This document shows, one piece after another, positions 34,710 to 43,667 of a stretch of 64,000 nucleotides of DNA (position 1 is the stretch's first letter; the number at the start of each line of letters is the position of its first letter). A program made the position numbers and the translations under genes. Source of the DNA: Peribacter sp043814035 (lineage in GTDB: Bacteria; Patescibacteriota; Gracilibacteria; Peribacterales; Peribacteraceae); assembly GCA_043814035.1 (NCBI GenBank), contig JBDRKJ010000009.1, positions 1 to 64,000 of the forward strand. The letters run 5' to 3'. The notes beneath the pieces are model-generated. The model was not told the origin of the DNA. It searched no databases and was given only the letters and a program-made list of their open reading frames with translations.

Positions 34710-35222
34710 GTGACTCCCGGTAAGCCTTTTGAGCGGAAGTACTTACAGACGCGAAATATGCGGACTGAGGCTGTCGCAAAATTACACAGTTATGATGCGA
34801 TAATGGGAACTGCAGAGAAAGAAATAGAGGAACTTAGAAGTACAGGCATATCCTGTAAGGCATTTACTGAAAATGACAATGACGAGTCGGAAATCATTCA
34901 AGTGACAAGACGTTGTTGGAACCATGTTTTTAGACATCCCGTAAAGCGTCAGTCCAAGGTTCAGAAACTTGAAAGAGCTTTGGCATGGCCATTGGCTCTA
35001 AAACTTCTAAAAAAGGCCACAACTTATCAAGGTGTATCTGTGGAAAAAGACGCAGGAGGTAATACCTATCTTGCATTTGAAATAAGCGGCTGCGTTCGCG
35101 GCAATCGAATCAAGGTCATCATTGCGAAACAAGCGAAACATACCAACGCACAAAAGGTCTTGCTGTCGTGGTGGCAAATGTCTTCAGCACCCAGCAAAAA
35201 AGGCGAAGATGATGACAATTGA
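34710..35222 (+). CDS. Mobile-element protein, possible PBECR-type nuclease fold
   Basis: The start is a GTG at 34710. The C-terminal 90 residues run HVFRHPVKRQSKVQKLERA, WPLALKLLKKA, then strands YLAFEISGCVRG and IKVIIAK, and end VLLSWWQM. This order of a His/Arg helix, a Pro-containing helix and beta strands resembles the phage Barnase-EndoU-ColicinE5/D-RelE-like (PBECR) nuclease superfamily found on integrative elements. The match is by pattern only. The N-terminal 80 residues are acidic and unrecognised. Confidence 0.4.
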   Translation: MTPGKPFERKYLQTRNMRTEAVAKLHSYDAIMGTAEKEIEELRSTGISCKAFTENDNDESEIIQVTRRCWNHVFRHPVKRQSKVQKLERALAWPLALKLLKKATTYQGVSVEKDAGGNTYLAFEISGCVRGNRIKVIIAKQAKHTNAQKVLLSWWQMSSAPSKKGEDDDN

Positions 35223-35335
35223 GAATGTTGGAGCGAGTTTGGGCTCTTATGTGTGGCGCTGTCTTCGACTCTACTCCCTTGCGGGTAGCTGGTCGGATCA
35301 AGGGGCTCCTTTCGGAACGGGACCTTTCAGCACCA

Positions 35336-35352
35336 CGCCTATATTATAGGCG
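35336..35352. repeat. Perfect short palindrome
   Basis: cgcctatattataggcg has 8-base arms around one central base. It is in the gap between the PBECR-like gene and repeat B, a stretch (35223-35550) otherwise without a gene. It could be a small hairpin or a protein-binding site; no T-tract follows. Confidence 0.4.
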
Positions 35353-35449
35353 GATTAAAATGCCAAACCAGCACGAATTCTCCTTGATTCTTACAACCTA
35401 TTGGCACTTTTGCAGTTCCTGCTGATAGAAGACCCGCAAATGGATCTTG

Positions 35450-35526
35450 TAGTATTTGACTTGACGAGGGTCTCTACCCCAAGGAATTACACACCGTCAG
35501 ATTCCCTTTGAGCCCCTTCCGAAGCC
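35450..35526. repeat. Direct repeat, copy B
   Basis: tagtatttgacttgacgagg ... acaccgtcagattcccttt-type sequence, aligned with copy A over about 70 bases at an interval of 3.47 kb. Its last bases, cctaaggatttcgata, recur as cctaaggatttcgaca at 36138 inside the next gene. Confidence 0.6.
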
Positions 35527-35550
35527 TAAGGATTTCGATAGCATGAAAGA

Positions 35551-36207
35551 ATGTCTACTACCCTCGCACTCGTCAAAAAAGAACAGTCGAAGAAGCCCGA
35601 GGAATCGGCGCTCCAGTATGCGGACCGCACGGAAAAGGAGGCATTTTGGAAACTCCACAACAAGCAGAAGCGGACAAAAGATGAGGAGGAAGAGCACAAA
35701 GAATTGGAGAGGAAAATGAATGGTCAGTGTGGCCTGAATACGGCACAGATACCGGCTGCTTTCGCGGACTTAGACCTCAAGTCGCAAGTGGAGCGTGTGC
35801 ACCGCGAACTTTCCGCCCAATTCGGAAGCGAAACGCCACAGAAGAAAATGCTCATTCAGCGTCTTGCGAGTGCATGGGGGCAGGTTTGGTCTTATGAGCG
35901 GATGTTCGCCGCAATGAAGTATCAAAGATCGGAGAGCGGAGAGACGTGCAGCTTTTCATTCAGCTATTCCCGTGATCGTATTTACCTCCTTACGGAGGTA
36001 CGCAAAGGCATTGAGACAGTGAACGATCAGATCATCCGCCTCACACAGGCGCTCCAGCACCTCGTCTCACCGCCCATTCAGGTCATGGCGAGGAATGCGA
36101 TTGTGGCACAGAACATGCAGATCAATCAGGGTGTGACTCCTAAGGATTTCGACAAGAAAACTCCGGTGCCGAATAACTCCGAAAACAATGCGAAAACCCC
36201 TGCTTGA
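35551..36207 (+). CDS. Mobile-element hypothetical protein, 218 aa
   Basis: A charged, soluble protein. The N-terminal 65 residues are Lys/Glu-rich helices (KPEESALQYADRTEKEAFWK), and the middle has KMLIQRLASAWGQVWSYERMF. It appears accessory and element-borne; no family is recognised. Its 3' end overlaps the next gene by 20 bases, so the two are probably translated from one message. Confidence 0.55.
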   Translation: MSTTLALVKKEQSKKPEESALQYADRTEKEAFWKLHNKQKRTKDEEEEHKELERKMNGQCGLNTAQIPAAFADLDLKSQVERVHRELSAQFGSETPQKKMLIQRLASAWGQVWSYERMFAAMKYQRSESGETCSFSFSYSRDRIYLLTEVRKGIETVNDQIIRLTQALQHLVSPPIQVMARNAIVAQNMQINQGVTPKDFDKKTPVPNNSENNAKTPA

Positions 36208-36475
36208 GCAGTGTGAAAGGCTCCGAATATGCGATGTGCAAGCCGCAATCCCAAGGAACACTGTTTCCGCAGTTTTGGGAGTGGGAACACAGGAAATCTC
36301 GGTACGTGGAAGCCTCACAAACCTCCATAACGGCTACCGCTACCACTTCCTCTGTCCGCAGTGCGGGGGACCCCGTGAGAGTCTCTACTGTGCCGATATG
36401 GGTCCTTGGGCATGCAGGGTGTGCTTGGGGTTAGGGTATGCGAGTCGGCTTCGCAGAGGATCGGTGCTTGCTTGA
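36188..36475 (+). CDS. Zinc-ribbon mobile-element protein, 95 aa
   Basis: FLCPQCGGPRESLYCADMGPW is followed by ACRVCLGLGYASR. This is the FxCPxCG...CRxCxxLxY.S pattern of small zinc-ribbon proteins encoded on bacterial integrative elements, usually near recombinases or replication genes. The likely role is DNA or RNA binding. The start overlaps the previous gene by 20 bases. Confidence 0.6.
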   Translation: MRKPLLEQCERLRICDVQAAIPRNTVSAVLGVGTQEISVRGSLTNLHNGYRYHFLCPQCGGPRESLYCADMGPWACRVCLGLGYASRLRRGSVLA

Positions 36476-36600
36476 AATGATTGGTACCCCCTTGCAGAAG
36501 CTCACAAGTGATGTTCGGGAGAAGGTCGTTTCAGAGTGGAGGTCAGCGCTGCATCGTATTACAACTGCTCTGGCAAAGGAGAAGTGGGGGGAGGGCTGTG

Positions 36601-36942
36601 CTACTTCATCGCTTCCTCCTGCTTGTCCATTTCCTTGATCGCCTCTTTCAGCAATTGCGCGAGTCTTACGCTCTGCGTAACAGGCTTTTGCTCTTGCCGG
36701 TCGCCGGTAGCGGCATTGCTCTGCGCCAGTTCCGCATCCATAGCTGCCGCTTCTTCCCTCAATGCCTTGGTCTCCCTTTGGGCGATTACCGCCATTCGTT
36801 GCACCCATTCCTTCTTCTTTTCACCCCTGTCTTCATCAGAAAGGAGGGGGGCAATCTGCAAGGTTTCCTGTTCGAGCGATGCCATCTCGATTGCCGCGAT
36901 TTTGGAGTGGTTCGGGTTGGGCATAAATAGTGGGATGCGCAT
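36601..36942 (-). CDS. Hypothetical helical protein downstream of type III restriction genes
   Basis: A 113-residue, strongly helical, charged protein (EKKKEWVQRMAVIAQRETKALREEAAAMDAELA) with a likely coiled coil. I start at ATG 36942, one base after the stop of the restriction gene (TAAGATG), which implies coupling; the frame also opens at 36960. As the third gene of the restriction operon it could be an accessory factor, but no family is recognised. Confidence 0.6.
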   Translation of the reverse strand: MRIPLFMPNPNHSKIAAIEMASLEQETLQIAPLLSDEDRGEKKKEWVQRMAVIAQRETKALREEAAAMDAELAQSNAATGDRQEQKPVTQSVRLAQLLKEAIKEMDKQEEAMK

Positions 36943-36943
36943 C

Positions 36944-39433
36944 TTACCCCATATCAGCAAACAGCTTCTCTAAATGCCCCTTGCTCGTCACTGTGTCGAC
37001 CTCGTTACGCACGCCTTCTTTATTCAGATCGAGAGAACGGAGACGATCTTTATCGTCAATAATCATGAGAAGCATCCTGCCGTAATGCTCGCCGTGATTT
37101 TTTGCATAGGTAGAAAGCCCTTTTGCCTTATCGAAGGCATCATCAATATGACTACCATGCGGATCAAAGATGTCTGCCACCATTTTCCCTTTCTCGCTTC
37201 TGAAAGCAATAATATCAGGATAAAGTGGCTTATCGACGTTCTCCATGTGGTAGGGAATACATAGCGACCAATCTTTTCTTGGCAACACTCGCAACCAGCC
37301 GAGTACGGATTTGTCTTGCTCAATGAGTTCTGAAACCACACGTGATTCCCATTTATTGAGATCGGCAGAGAATTTGCCTTTCTCGGAGATATATAAATGC
37401 TTTTCCCATACCTTGTCTTCCTTTGGAAGATCCATTTCTGTCGGCATTCGTAGTGTCTCACCGAATGGAGCTTTTGATCTTCGCATGATGATCCGGTATT
37501 CCTCCTCTCTTCCGCTTGGAAGTGCATGGATAGCCCCTGCATTAGCCTTCCAAAGCTTCTCAAGCTCCTTGCCGCATAGTTCCTCCAAGAGATCTTCCGT
37601 ACTCTCCTCCTGCAAGAGTGCGATGATCTCCAGCTTCGGCCTGATTGGGTCTTTCTGATTCTTCTGAGATCGCCAGTACTCCATGTGTAGTCCTTCACCG
37701 AGTTTGCGTCCGCACTGATCGAATAGATCATCGATATTCTCAGGGCTGGCAGTGATGGAAATGTATTTGTGCGTTTCCGAGAGAGATTTTTCTCCATACT
37801 CAAGCCACGACTCTCGCACTTCGATTGCGCCCTTTTTCTCTACAGTCTCTAGAAATTCTTTCTTCTTTTTTAGCTTCGCAAGCTCTTTGCCAAGGATGTT
37901 TAGAACGTATTCTTTCGCCTCGTCCCATGCCTTCTTATCAATTGTGTCATTCGTGAGTGCTCTTGCAAACTTCAATAAGCGCCGGACGTTCGGGCTCTTG
38001 GCGATGCGTTCGATATGGTAGGTGGGCAATGTTTCAAGCTTGGCGAATAGTTTTTCCTTGGAATGATCGCGAACGAGTCGGACAAGATTCGATCCATCTT
38101 GGACTTCGATAGTCGCCCCCTGTTCAGGATCTTGGCTGCTGAGCTTATTGATGATCGCCTTAACGTTCTCTTCATCGTAGCTCGGCAGATAGAGTGAAAC
38201 AGCATTCAGAAGCTCACTGCCTTCGATCCTACGTGCAAGAGGAGTGCGCACCATGCGTCCGACTAGCTGCGCGATGAAGGTTGCATCCTTGGCCTTACGA
38301 AAGGACATGAGAACTTCCGCACGAGGGCAATCCCATCCAGTTGAGAGACTCATCTTGAACAGGACAATGCGCACCTTCGGTTCTGTTTGGATTTTTGATG
38401 CATCGACTTTGCGAATTTCTTTGCCATTGATCTCAAGTGGTTTGTCTTCTTGAAACGCATGAGCCCATGCCCCAGCAGGCAGTTTTCCAGTCACGCTTTC
38501 GACTGTACGCACAACAGCTTCAAGATCGGTACTGGAGAGCTTCTTCTCCGTGCCGTCTTCTACTTGTATGACGAGTACGGGCTCTACCGTGTCCTCCATT
38601 TTCTGAGCCTTACAATAGGAATGCCATTCTTTGGAGAACATGAGCCAGCGCTTTGCTGCGTCCGCTAAAAGTGTCATGTCCGAAGACTGTTTCTGTCTGG
38701 GATGCCAAAGAATAATCCGATCTTTAAGCAGGCCGGACTCTTTCACCTGTTCGGGGTCAATTGTGCAAGGCCGCTGTACACGATCTGTCTTCTCGATGAG
38801 CTTCTGGAAGCGCTCAGGGGTCGCACTCATACCAACAATAAGAGGGACAGGTCTCATGCCGCCCTCGGGATAGCCGACAATGAAACGCTGCATAATGCTT
38901 GCTGCCTTTTCTCGTTCCCTTCCCTCAGCCATGCCACGATGCGCCTCATCAATGATCATATAGAGATGATCGGGAGCAGTTTTCACCGTGTTCTCAATAA
39001 TCTGCCAAATAGTGTGCTCTCTGCCGTCTCCAACTTTTGTCAGCAGAGTGTCTTTCGCAAGCTTTTGCGTGTTCAGAAAGTAGACCATGCCTGGCATGAG
39101 CCGCTCCTCATTGAAAGGAGATTCAATAATGTTCAGAGCACTTTCAGGTATCTCTGATGATTGCTGGCGAATCTTATCGCGGCTCTGCACATTGAGTTCT
39201 GGCATATCAGATAGCCAGAGGAAAACTGCTTCTTTGTCTCCATCAGTTTCTTCGTCGCCTTTCAATATCCACTCGATTAACTGCGTGAGAATGACAGTCT
39301 TTCCTGAGCCTGTTGGAGAGCTGAGGATAATGGCCTGACTCTCTTCATCAAGTACTCCTTTTCTTGCTTTCTTCACATGCGAGAGCAATTTTCGGGCAGC
39401 GTCTTCCTGAAATGGTTTTAGCTCGATCCTCAT
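36944..39433 (-). CDS. Type III restriction enzyme, Res-like helicase/nuclease subunit
   Basis: An SF2 helicase core shows Walker A SSPTGSGKTV, the DEAH-type IIDEAHRG, SATPERF, and motif VI QLVGRMVRT. The C-terminus has YPDIIAF...GKMVADIFDPHG...DAFDKAKGL, the nuclease-like region seen in this family, in which DPHG replaces the usual ExK. With 829 residues it is of normal length. Res cuts DNA only with the Mod subunit, whose gene is directly upstream with a 4-base ATGA overlap. The enzyme would protect the element or host from unmodified DNA. Confidence 0.9.
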   Translation of the reverse strand: MRIELKPFQEDAARKLLSHVKKARKGVLDEESQAIILSSPTGSGKTVILTQLIEWILKGDEETDGDKEAVFLWLSDMPELNVQSRDKIRQQSSEIPESALNIIESPFNEERLMPGMVYFLNTQKLAKDTLLTKVGDGREHTIWQIIENTVKTAPDHLYMIIDEAHRGMAEGREREKAASIMQRFIVGYPEGGMRPVPLIVGMSATPERFQKLIEKTDRVQRPCTIDPEQVKESGLLKDRIILWHPRQKQSSDMTLLADAAKRWLMFSKEWHSYCKAQKMEDTVEPVLVIQVEDGTEKKLSSTDLEAVVRTVESVTGKLPAGAWAHAFQEDKPLEINGKEIRKVDASKIQTEPKVRIVLFKMSLSTGWDCPRAEVLMSFRKAKDATFIAQLVGRMVRTPLARRIEGSELLNAVSLYLPSYDEENVKAIINKLSSQDPEQGATIEVQDGSNLVRLVRDHSKEKLFAKLETLPTYHIERIAKSPNVRRLLKFARALTNDTIDKKAWDEAKEYVLNILGKELAKLKKKKEFLETVEKKGAIEVRESWLEYGEKSLSETHKYISITASPENIDDLFDQCGRKLGEGLHMEYWRSQKNQKDPIRPKLEIIALLQEESTEDLLEELCGKELEKLWKANAGAIHALPSGREEEYRIIMRRSKAPFGETLRMPTEMDLPKEDKVWEKHLYISEKGKFSADLNKWESRVVSELIEQDKSVLGWLRVLPRKDWSLCIPYHMENVDKPLYPDIIAFRSEKGKMVADIFDPHGSHIDDAFDKAKGLSTYAKNHGEHYGRMLLMIIDDKDRLRSLDLNKEGVRNEVDTVTSKGHLEKLFADMG

Positions 39434-41442
39434 AGATTGTGTGAGGTATTGATACGGAAATTCTCAAGATAACTCTTGTAGAGCATTTTGGTCTTGAGCT
39501 TCTGTGGAAGGCATTGGCACATTTCTCGGTATGCCTCTTCTGAATCAGTCACGATGAATACGTATTTAAGATTCTCACACTTTGCAATGGCTTCCTTGAA
39601 CCCTGCAAATGCTGTTTCCTGCAAGAGAACAGCAAAGGGAGATTTCTTCGGTATGAACCACTGGTCGTTCTTCTTCGGACTCTCCAGTCCTCCTTTTGCT
39701 CCAGCCACCAGCCAAAGCATAGGAAGGATGTCTGTGAGTTTCTCCCGATATGCCACGTCGTTTGGATCAAGATAATCAAGATGGAAATATTGAATATTTT
39801 CCATGAACCCCTCACTCATTTTTCTCCCATTGATGTACTCTCCTGGCAGAGGAGCGCCGTTATCTCGTTTTCCGCGAACAGAGAAAGAGCAGCGTGGCCA
39901 GGTAACTGATTCGCAAATGCCACGTTTTTCATATCTAGGATCACCTGGGTAAATTCCTTTTGAAACTAATTCTTTTACAACTTTCTCATCAACTTCATTA
40001 TTGGTTATAAGAATGCATTGACGTGATCCTTTATCACTAGAATTCAGGTAACAAGTGGCGTGAAGTGTCGTGCCTGAGCCAGCGAAGAAATCAAGAATCA
40101 AAGCGTGAGGATTGTTTCTACAAACTGCACCTATGCAGCTTTCGACGGTATACAAAGATTTTGGGTAAGAGAAAGAATTATCAGCACCTAATATGTCAGC
40201 TAGCATGCTAGTTCCATGTGTGCCAGCGTTGTACGCACTACCGTACCAATTGCTAAATATCGGATCGCGTTTTTCTTTGCGATCAACTATGACTTTAAAT
40301 GTACCCTTCTCCGTTCTGATGATTTTCTTTTCGCGAATTTTTGTGAGCATTGGATCGCGTGTATACCGCCAAACACGTTCCCTTCCCTGAGCATCAAGAG
40401 GATAGCACCTGATTAGCCCTTCAGCAGTTTTCCCCTTGGGATACCTCTCACTGCCGCCAAGTGCAGGTCCGACATCAACGGGCTTGCCACTTTCAGGGTC
40501 AACTAATATTGCATAAAACGAATTTGGACGACCTACTCGATAATTATTGGTGGCAGTACCAGAGCGAATTAAAGACCATTCATCCTCGTCTTCTGCGGTT
40601 TCATTACCGACAAGCGTTGTTCCTTTTGGAATGCAGAAAATCGCATATTCATGGGTTCGAGAGATGTTTGTGCCACCACCTCCCTGAGGATGATGATCGA
40701 CAACGGCAGTTTCAATCACATATTCCTTATAAATATCTTCAATTAGAGGACCCAAATGGAACATTTCATAATCGTCAATTGCGACAATAAGCACTCCATT
40801 GGAAGTTAACAATCGTTTAGCAAGAATCAGTCTTCGTTTCATCATTGATAACCACTTGCTGTGACGATACTGATCATTGCTGTCCACATAGTTGTTATTG
40901 TATTTCCAATCATGAGCGCCAGTGTTGTAAGGCGGATCGATATAGATGACATCCAATTTTCCTTCATAACAGTATAGAAGGAGCTGGAGTGCATGGAAAT
41001 TTTCTGCATTGATGACCGAGTGATAGGGCTTTTCTTTCCCCCGAGTAATTCGCTCCACTGGGACAAGAGACGGATACATGGGCTCTCCGAATTTTTTAAT
41101 AACAACAAGCTCATCTACCTTTGTATCCTCCCAGTGACCGTCTATCTCATGTGAAAGATGTGCTTGTCCCTTCTTCAAATCGATCACGTTAAATACATCA
41201 TCACCTTTGCCTTCCCGTCTTACTACCTTTGCTCCTACAGTGATCGGCAATTGGTAGAGACGAACGTGCTCTGGCATGTGCTCCTCAAAGACCAAACCGA
41301 ACTTCCGATTCATTCGGAGTTTTGCTGTTTCACGCTCAAGTCCAGCCCGTAAATCGGCTTCTGTAACTCTTGAAAGCAAATAATCGAGGCGATTTTGGAA
41401 TTTTTTCTGTGCCGGTGTTGCTCGGGGGCTGCTCATACGCAT
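39430..41442 (-). CDS. Type III DNA methyltransferase, Mod-like subunit
   Basis: Motif IV DVIYIDPPYNTG precedes motif I ILDFFAGSGTTLHA, the order of beta-class N6-adenine methyltransferases. The target-recognition region lies between them with an unusual Gly run (HHPQGGGGTNISRTHEYAIF). The N-terminal 130 residues are a helical extension. The ATG at 41442 (MRMSSPRAT) is used; the frame continues to a GTG at 41472. Its TGA overlaps the ATG of the restriction gene. The modified sequence cannot be predicted. Confidence 0.9.
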   Translation of the reverse strand: MRMSSPRATPAQKKFQNRLDYLLSRVTEADLRAGLERETAKLRMNRKFGLVFEEHMPEHVRLYQLPITVGAKVVRREGKGDDVFNVIDLKKGQAHLSHEIDGHWEDTKVDELVVIKKFGEPMYPSLVPVERITRGKEKPYHSVINAENFHALQLLLYCYEGKLDVIYIDPPYNTGAHDWKYNNNYVDSNDQYRHSKWLSMMKRRLILAKRLLTSNGVLIVAIDDYEMFHLGPLIEDIYKEYVIETAVVDHHPQGGGGTNISRTHEYAIFCIPKGTTLVGNETAEDEDEWSLIRSGTATNNYRVGRPNSFYAILVDPESGKPVDVGPALGGSERYPKGKTAEGLIRCYPLDAQGRERVWRYTRDPMLTKIREKKIIRTEKGTFKVIVDRKEKRDPIFSNWYGSAYNAGTHGTSMLADILGADNSFSYPKSLYTVESCIGAVCRNNPHALILDFFAGSGTTLHATCYLNSSDKGSRQCILITNNEVDEKVVKELVSKGIYPGDPRYEKRGICESVTWPRCSFSVRGKRDNGAPLPGEYINGRKMSEGFMENIQYFHLDYLDPNDVAYREKLTDILPMLWLVAGAKGGLESPKKNDQWFIPKKSPFAVLLQETAFAGFKEAIAKCENLKYVFIVTDSEEAYREMCQCLPQKLKTKMLYKSYLENFRINTSHNL

Positions 41443-41506
41443 GGGTGCGGCTGGCATGCCCAAAGCGGGCACCCAACCTGGTCGCCCTATACGTTTCTCC
41501 AGGACG

Positions 41507-41547
41507 GAGACCGTTGTAGGCAGGCGGATGCCCGCTGTGACGGTCTC
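41507..41547. promoter_or_regulatory. Hairpin between divergent mod and 444-residue gene
   Basis: Arms gagaccgt (41507-41514) and acggtctc (41540-41547) are perfect complements and enclose a smaller gcgg/ccgc stem. The site lies in the 250-base divergent region between mod and the gene at 41696. It could be an operator or a leader structure controlling methyltransferase expression; there is no T-tract. Confidence 0.35.
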
Positions 41548-41695
41548 TGCCCGAAGGCATGAGAGTCCTGGATAAATGACAAACGTATAAAGGCGACATA
41601 CGAAGTATACGCGGTCTCTCTGATTCGTGAAGATGTCTCTTTTTCGTACTACAAAACTTCAAATCCAGTGCATTGATTGCTAGAATTGCGACATT

Positions 41696-43030
41696 ATGAG
41701 CATGCACAAGACCACTGAGCAGCAGTCGATTGAGTCAATTCAAACAAATCTGATAATTGTGATCCATTTTTTGATCAAGGCACTCAAGCCTTTTCTCGGG
41801 GAGAATGATGATAAATCAAAAGCAAGAGCGGCAATAGCATTGGGCGATATCAGTCCGACAATTGATTGTTTGCTTTGGGATGTGGCGAGTTTCGAAAATC
41901 GTGAGGGGAAAATACTATCGGTCTCGCCGATTTTCATGTTTTGTGAATTTCTCAGGCAGAAAAAGTTGGGCCATGTGAAATGCAAGATCTTTGTAACTGC
42001 GAAACTGCTATCAAGCCTAATTCAACAAAGTTCCTTTGGATCGATAAACCTCTCCCCAGCAGTACAGCGCATTATATCAAGATTGCGAAAGGGGAGTATG
42101 CCTCGCCCTGAATTCACGATCACAGAAGCCTATGAGTTATTGCAAATCATCGATCTTGTGAGAGTGGATTTGCTTAGCAATAATCGCTTTGAAATTCACA
42201 ATGGGGATCACACCGTACGAGTATACAATCTTCAGCCATATTGCATTTCATTCACAAGATATATCGATGATCTGATCCCCGTCCTCATCAATTTTGAAGA
42301 TAAGTATCTGTCAGCTTTCACCGAGTTCCCGAGATGCATTGCCTATGCAGATTCAGAGGACCCGCCTGTGGGCTGGCCGCGATTAGAGAAATTTGCCCTT
42401 GATACTTTGCACCAGGCTCATCGCAACCAAGGCTTTGAAAATTTTTGGATCGGCTCCGAGAATATTGGAACACTGACAGGATTCCCTGAGTCGCTCTTCG
42501 CCCTTGAGAAGGCAGGGCACTTTTCGATAACCAAAATGCGCATGAAAGGACTGGATGGAGGCAGGGTCGAATTATTTATTGAAGGCTTGCGTAACGATAG
42601 TGCCGAGGAGCACAAAACACCACATCTCAGTGATGTGATGTCTACATTCGGCGAGCCTGTCCTAACGATGAAAAAGGACAATTACGGTCGAATATGCATC
42701 AATGACTTCAATCTTCGGACACCTGTAGCCGATAGCCCTATGGATAGGCTGATGGTTAAGTTGCTGGACGAAAGTAAGGACGAATTGGATTCTCAGGCAA
42801 TCAAAGAAGTAACAGGTGGCACAAGGCCACTAACGAATATCATTTCTGACCTTGGAGTGAGTGGAGATGTTCGTAAACTCTTCTTCCCGAAATTATCAGA
42901 GAAGAAGATGACTTTTCGTCGAACAATCACGCAACGGCACTTGGACGATGCAAAAATAACATTAGATCATGTTATGGCAGCGTTGTCGCAGTGGAAGAAA
43001 AACGAAGTACGTCGAACGAAGTTGAAATAA
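41696..43030 (+). CDS. Unknown 444-residue protein divergent from the type III RM operon
   Basis: No family is recognised. The N-terminal 110 residues are helical (LIIVIHFLIKALKPFLGEN), and the middle contains RYIDDLIPVLINFEDKYLSAF followed by a Pro/Trp loop. The C-terminal third has a winged-helix-like look (DRLMVKLLDESKDELDSQAIKEVTG; RPLTNIISDLGVSGDVRKLF). There is no signal peptide or membrane span. Its position facing mod/res within mobile DNA suggests a regulatory, accessory defence or anti-restriction role; this is inference only. Confidence 0.7.
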   Translation: MSMHKTTEQQSIESIQTNLIIVIHFLIKALKPFLGENDDKSKARAAIALGDISPTIDCLLWDVASFENREGKILSVSPIFMFCEFLRQKKLGHVKCKIFVTAKLLSSLIQQSSFGSINLSPAVQRIISRLRKGSMPRPEFTITEAYELLQIIDLVRVDLLSNNRFEIHNGDHTVRVYNLQPYCISFTRYIDDLIPVLINFEDKYLSAFTEFPRCIAYADSEDPPVGWPRLEKFALDTLHQAHRNQGFENFWIGSENIGTLTGFPESLFALEKAGHFSITKMRMKGLDGGRVELFIEGLRNDSAEEHKTPHLSDVMSTFGEPVLTMKKDNYGRICINDFNLRTPVADSPMDRLMVKLLDESKDELDSQAIKEVTGGTRPLTNIISDLGVSGDVRKLFFPKLSEKKMTFRRTITQRHLDDAKITLDHVMAALSQWKKNEVRRTKLK

Positions 43031-43068
43031 GTTGAGAGACAGGTGACTAACAACAACAAATGCCATGA

Positions 43069-43314
43069 ATGTGCCATATGGCGCATTCGTATGGTGTTAG
43101 CGATATCGGCTTGGCGGCGGCGATCCTGCTTGAAAAAGGGCGACTCGTATCCGTTGATCGTTCGCGCCCGCGTGTGGAATTTCTTTTCGAGGACACACCC
43201 GCTTTACGTGATGTGGTGAGGCGGTACTGGAGCAATGAGTTGATCTGTCCCGCACAATCTCTTCTGCTCTCGTTCAAGCAGGCGAAACACATCCTTCACG
43301 ACTACTCCGCATGA
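43069..43314 (+). CDS. DUF5659-like small protein
   Basis: The pattern SDIGLAAAILLEKGRLVSVD...PRVEFLFEDTPALRDVVRRYW...FKQAKHIL resembles the DUF5659 family: an S/T-D-L-x-LAA helix, a V.F.F strand and a terminal K.LK helix. These roughly 80-residue proteins recur on bacterial integrative elements; their function is unknown. The stop overlaps the next ATG (ATGA, 43311-43314). Confidence 0.6.
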   Translation: MCHMAHSYGVSDIGLAAAILLEKGRLVSVDRSRPRVEFLFEDTPALRDVVRRYWSNELICPAQSLLLSFKQAKHILHDYSA

Positions 43315-43487
43315 AGCTGACCGATGCCGACATTGGCGAATTTCAGGAGCTCTGGAAGCAGAGGGAAGGGCAGGCCATCTCAATGGAAACTGCGCGTGAT
43401 TATGCCGAAAGTCTCATCCGCCTCGTCGCCCTGACGTGGCGCATCGAGAGGGAATACAGAAAAAGGGACCCGCCTGATACCGGATGA
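43311..43487 (+). CDS. Small element protein, 58 aa
   Basis: This short frame reads MKLTDADIGEFQELWKQREG then ISMETARDYAESLIRLVALT. The start overlaps the previous stop by 4 bases, and the helical content matches small proteins that commonly follow DUF5659-type genes on such elements. Specific function is unknown. Confidence 0.6.
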   Translation: MKLTDADIGEFQELWKQREGQAISMETARDYAESLIRLVALTWRIEREYRKRDPPDTG

Positions 43488-43523
43488 TCTCCGTACAGAC
43501 GAATCTCTTTTCCTCTCTTAACT

Positions 43524-43667
43524 ATGACCAATCCTACGCCACCGGCTCCATTCGATCAATTCGACTCTGAGGCTTTCCTCAGGGCTCTCCGACGTCTTGC
43601 AGACGCATGGGGCGCGACGCTCGTCACCGATCCCGACCACGCACCATCTGACCATGACGCTCATTGA
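43524..43667 (+). CDS. Tiny element protein, 47 aa
   Basis: ATG 43524 begins MTNPTPPAPFDQFDSEAFLR and the frame stops at 43665-43667. It overlaps the next gene's start by 14 bases, as in the other tightly packed genes of this module. It has one predicted helix and a His/Asp-rich tail (DPDHAPSDHDAH). A real product is plausible but not proven. Confidence 0.4.
   Translation: MTNPTPPAPFDQFDSEAFLRALRRLADAWGATLVTDPDHAPSDHDAH

Noticed and set aside
36438..36638. 66-codon plus-strand frame after the zinc-ribbon gene, possibly its frameshifted continuation
   Set aside because: No convincing similarity to the zinc-ribbon family tail, and no ribosome-binding site; too weak to call.
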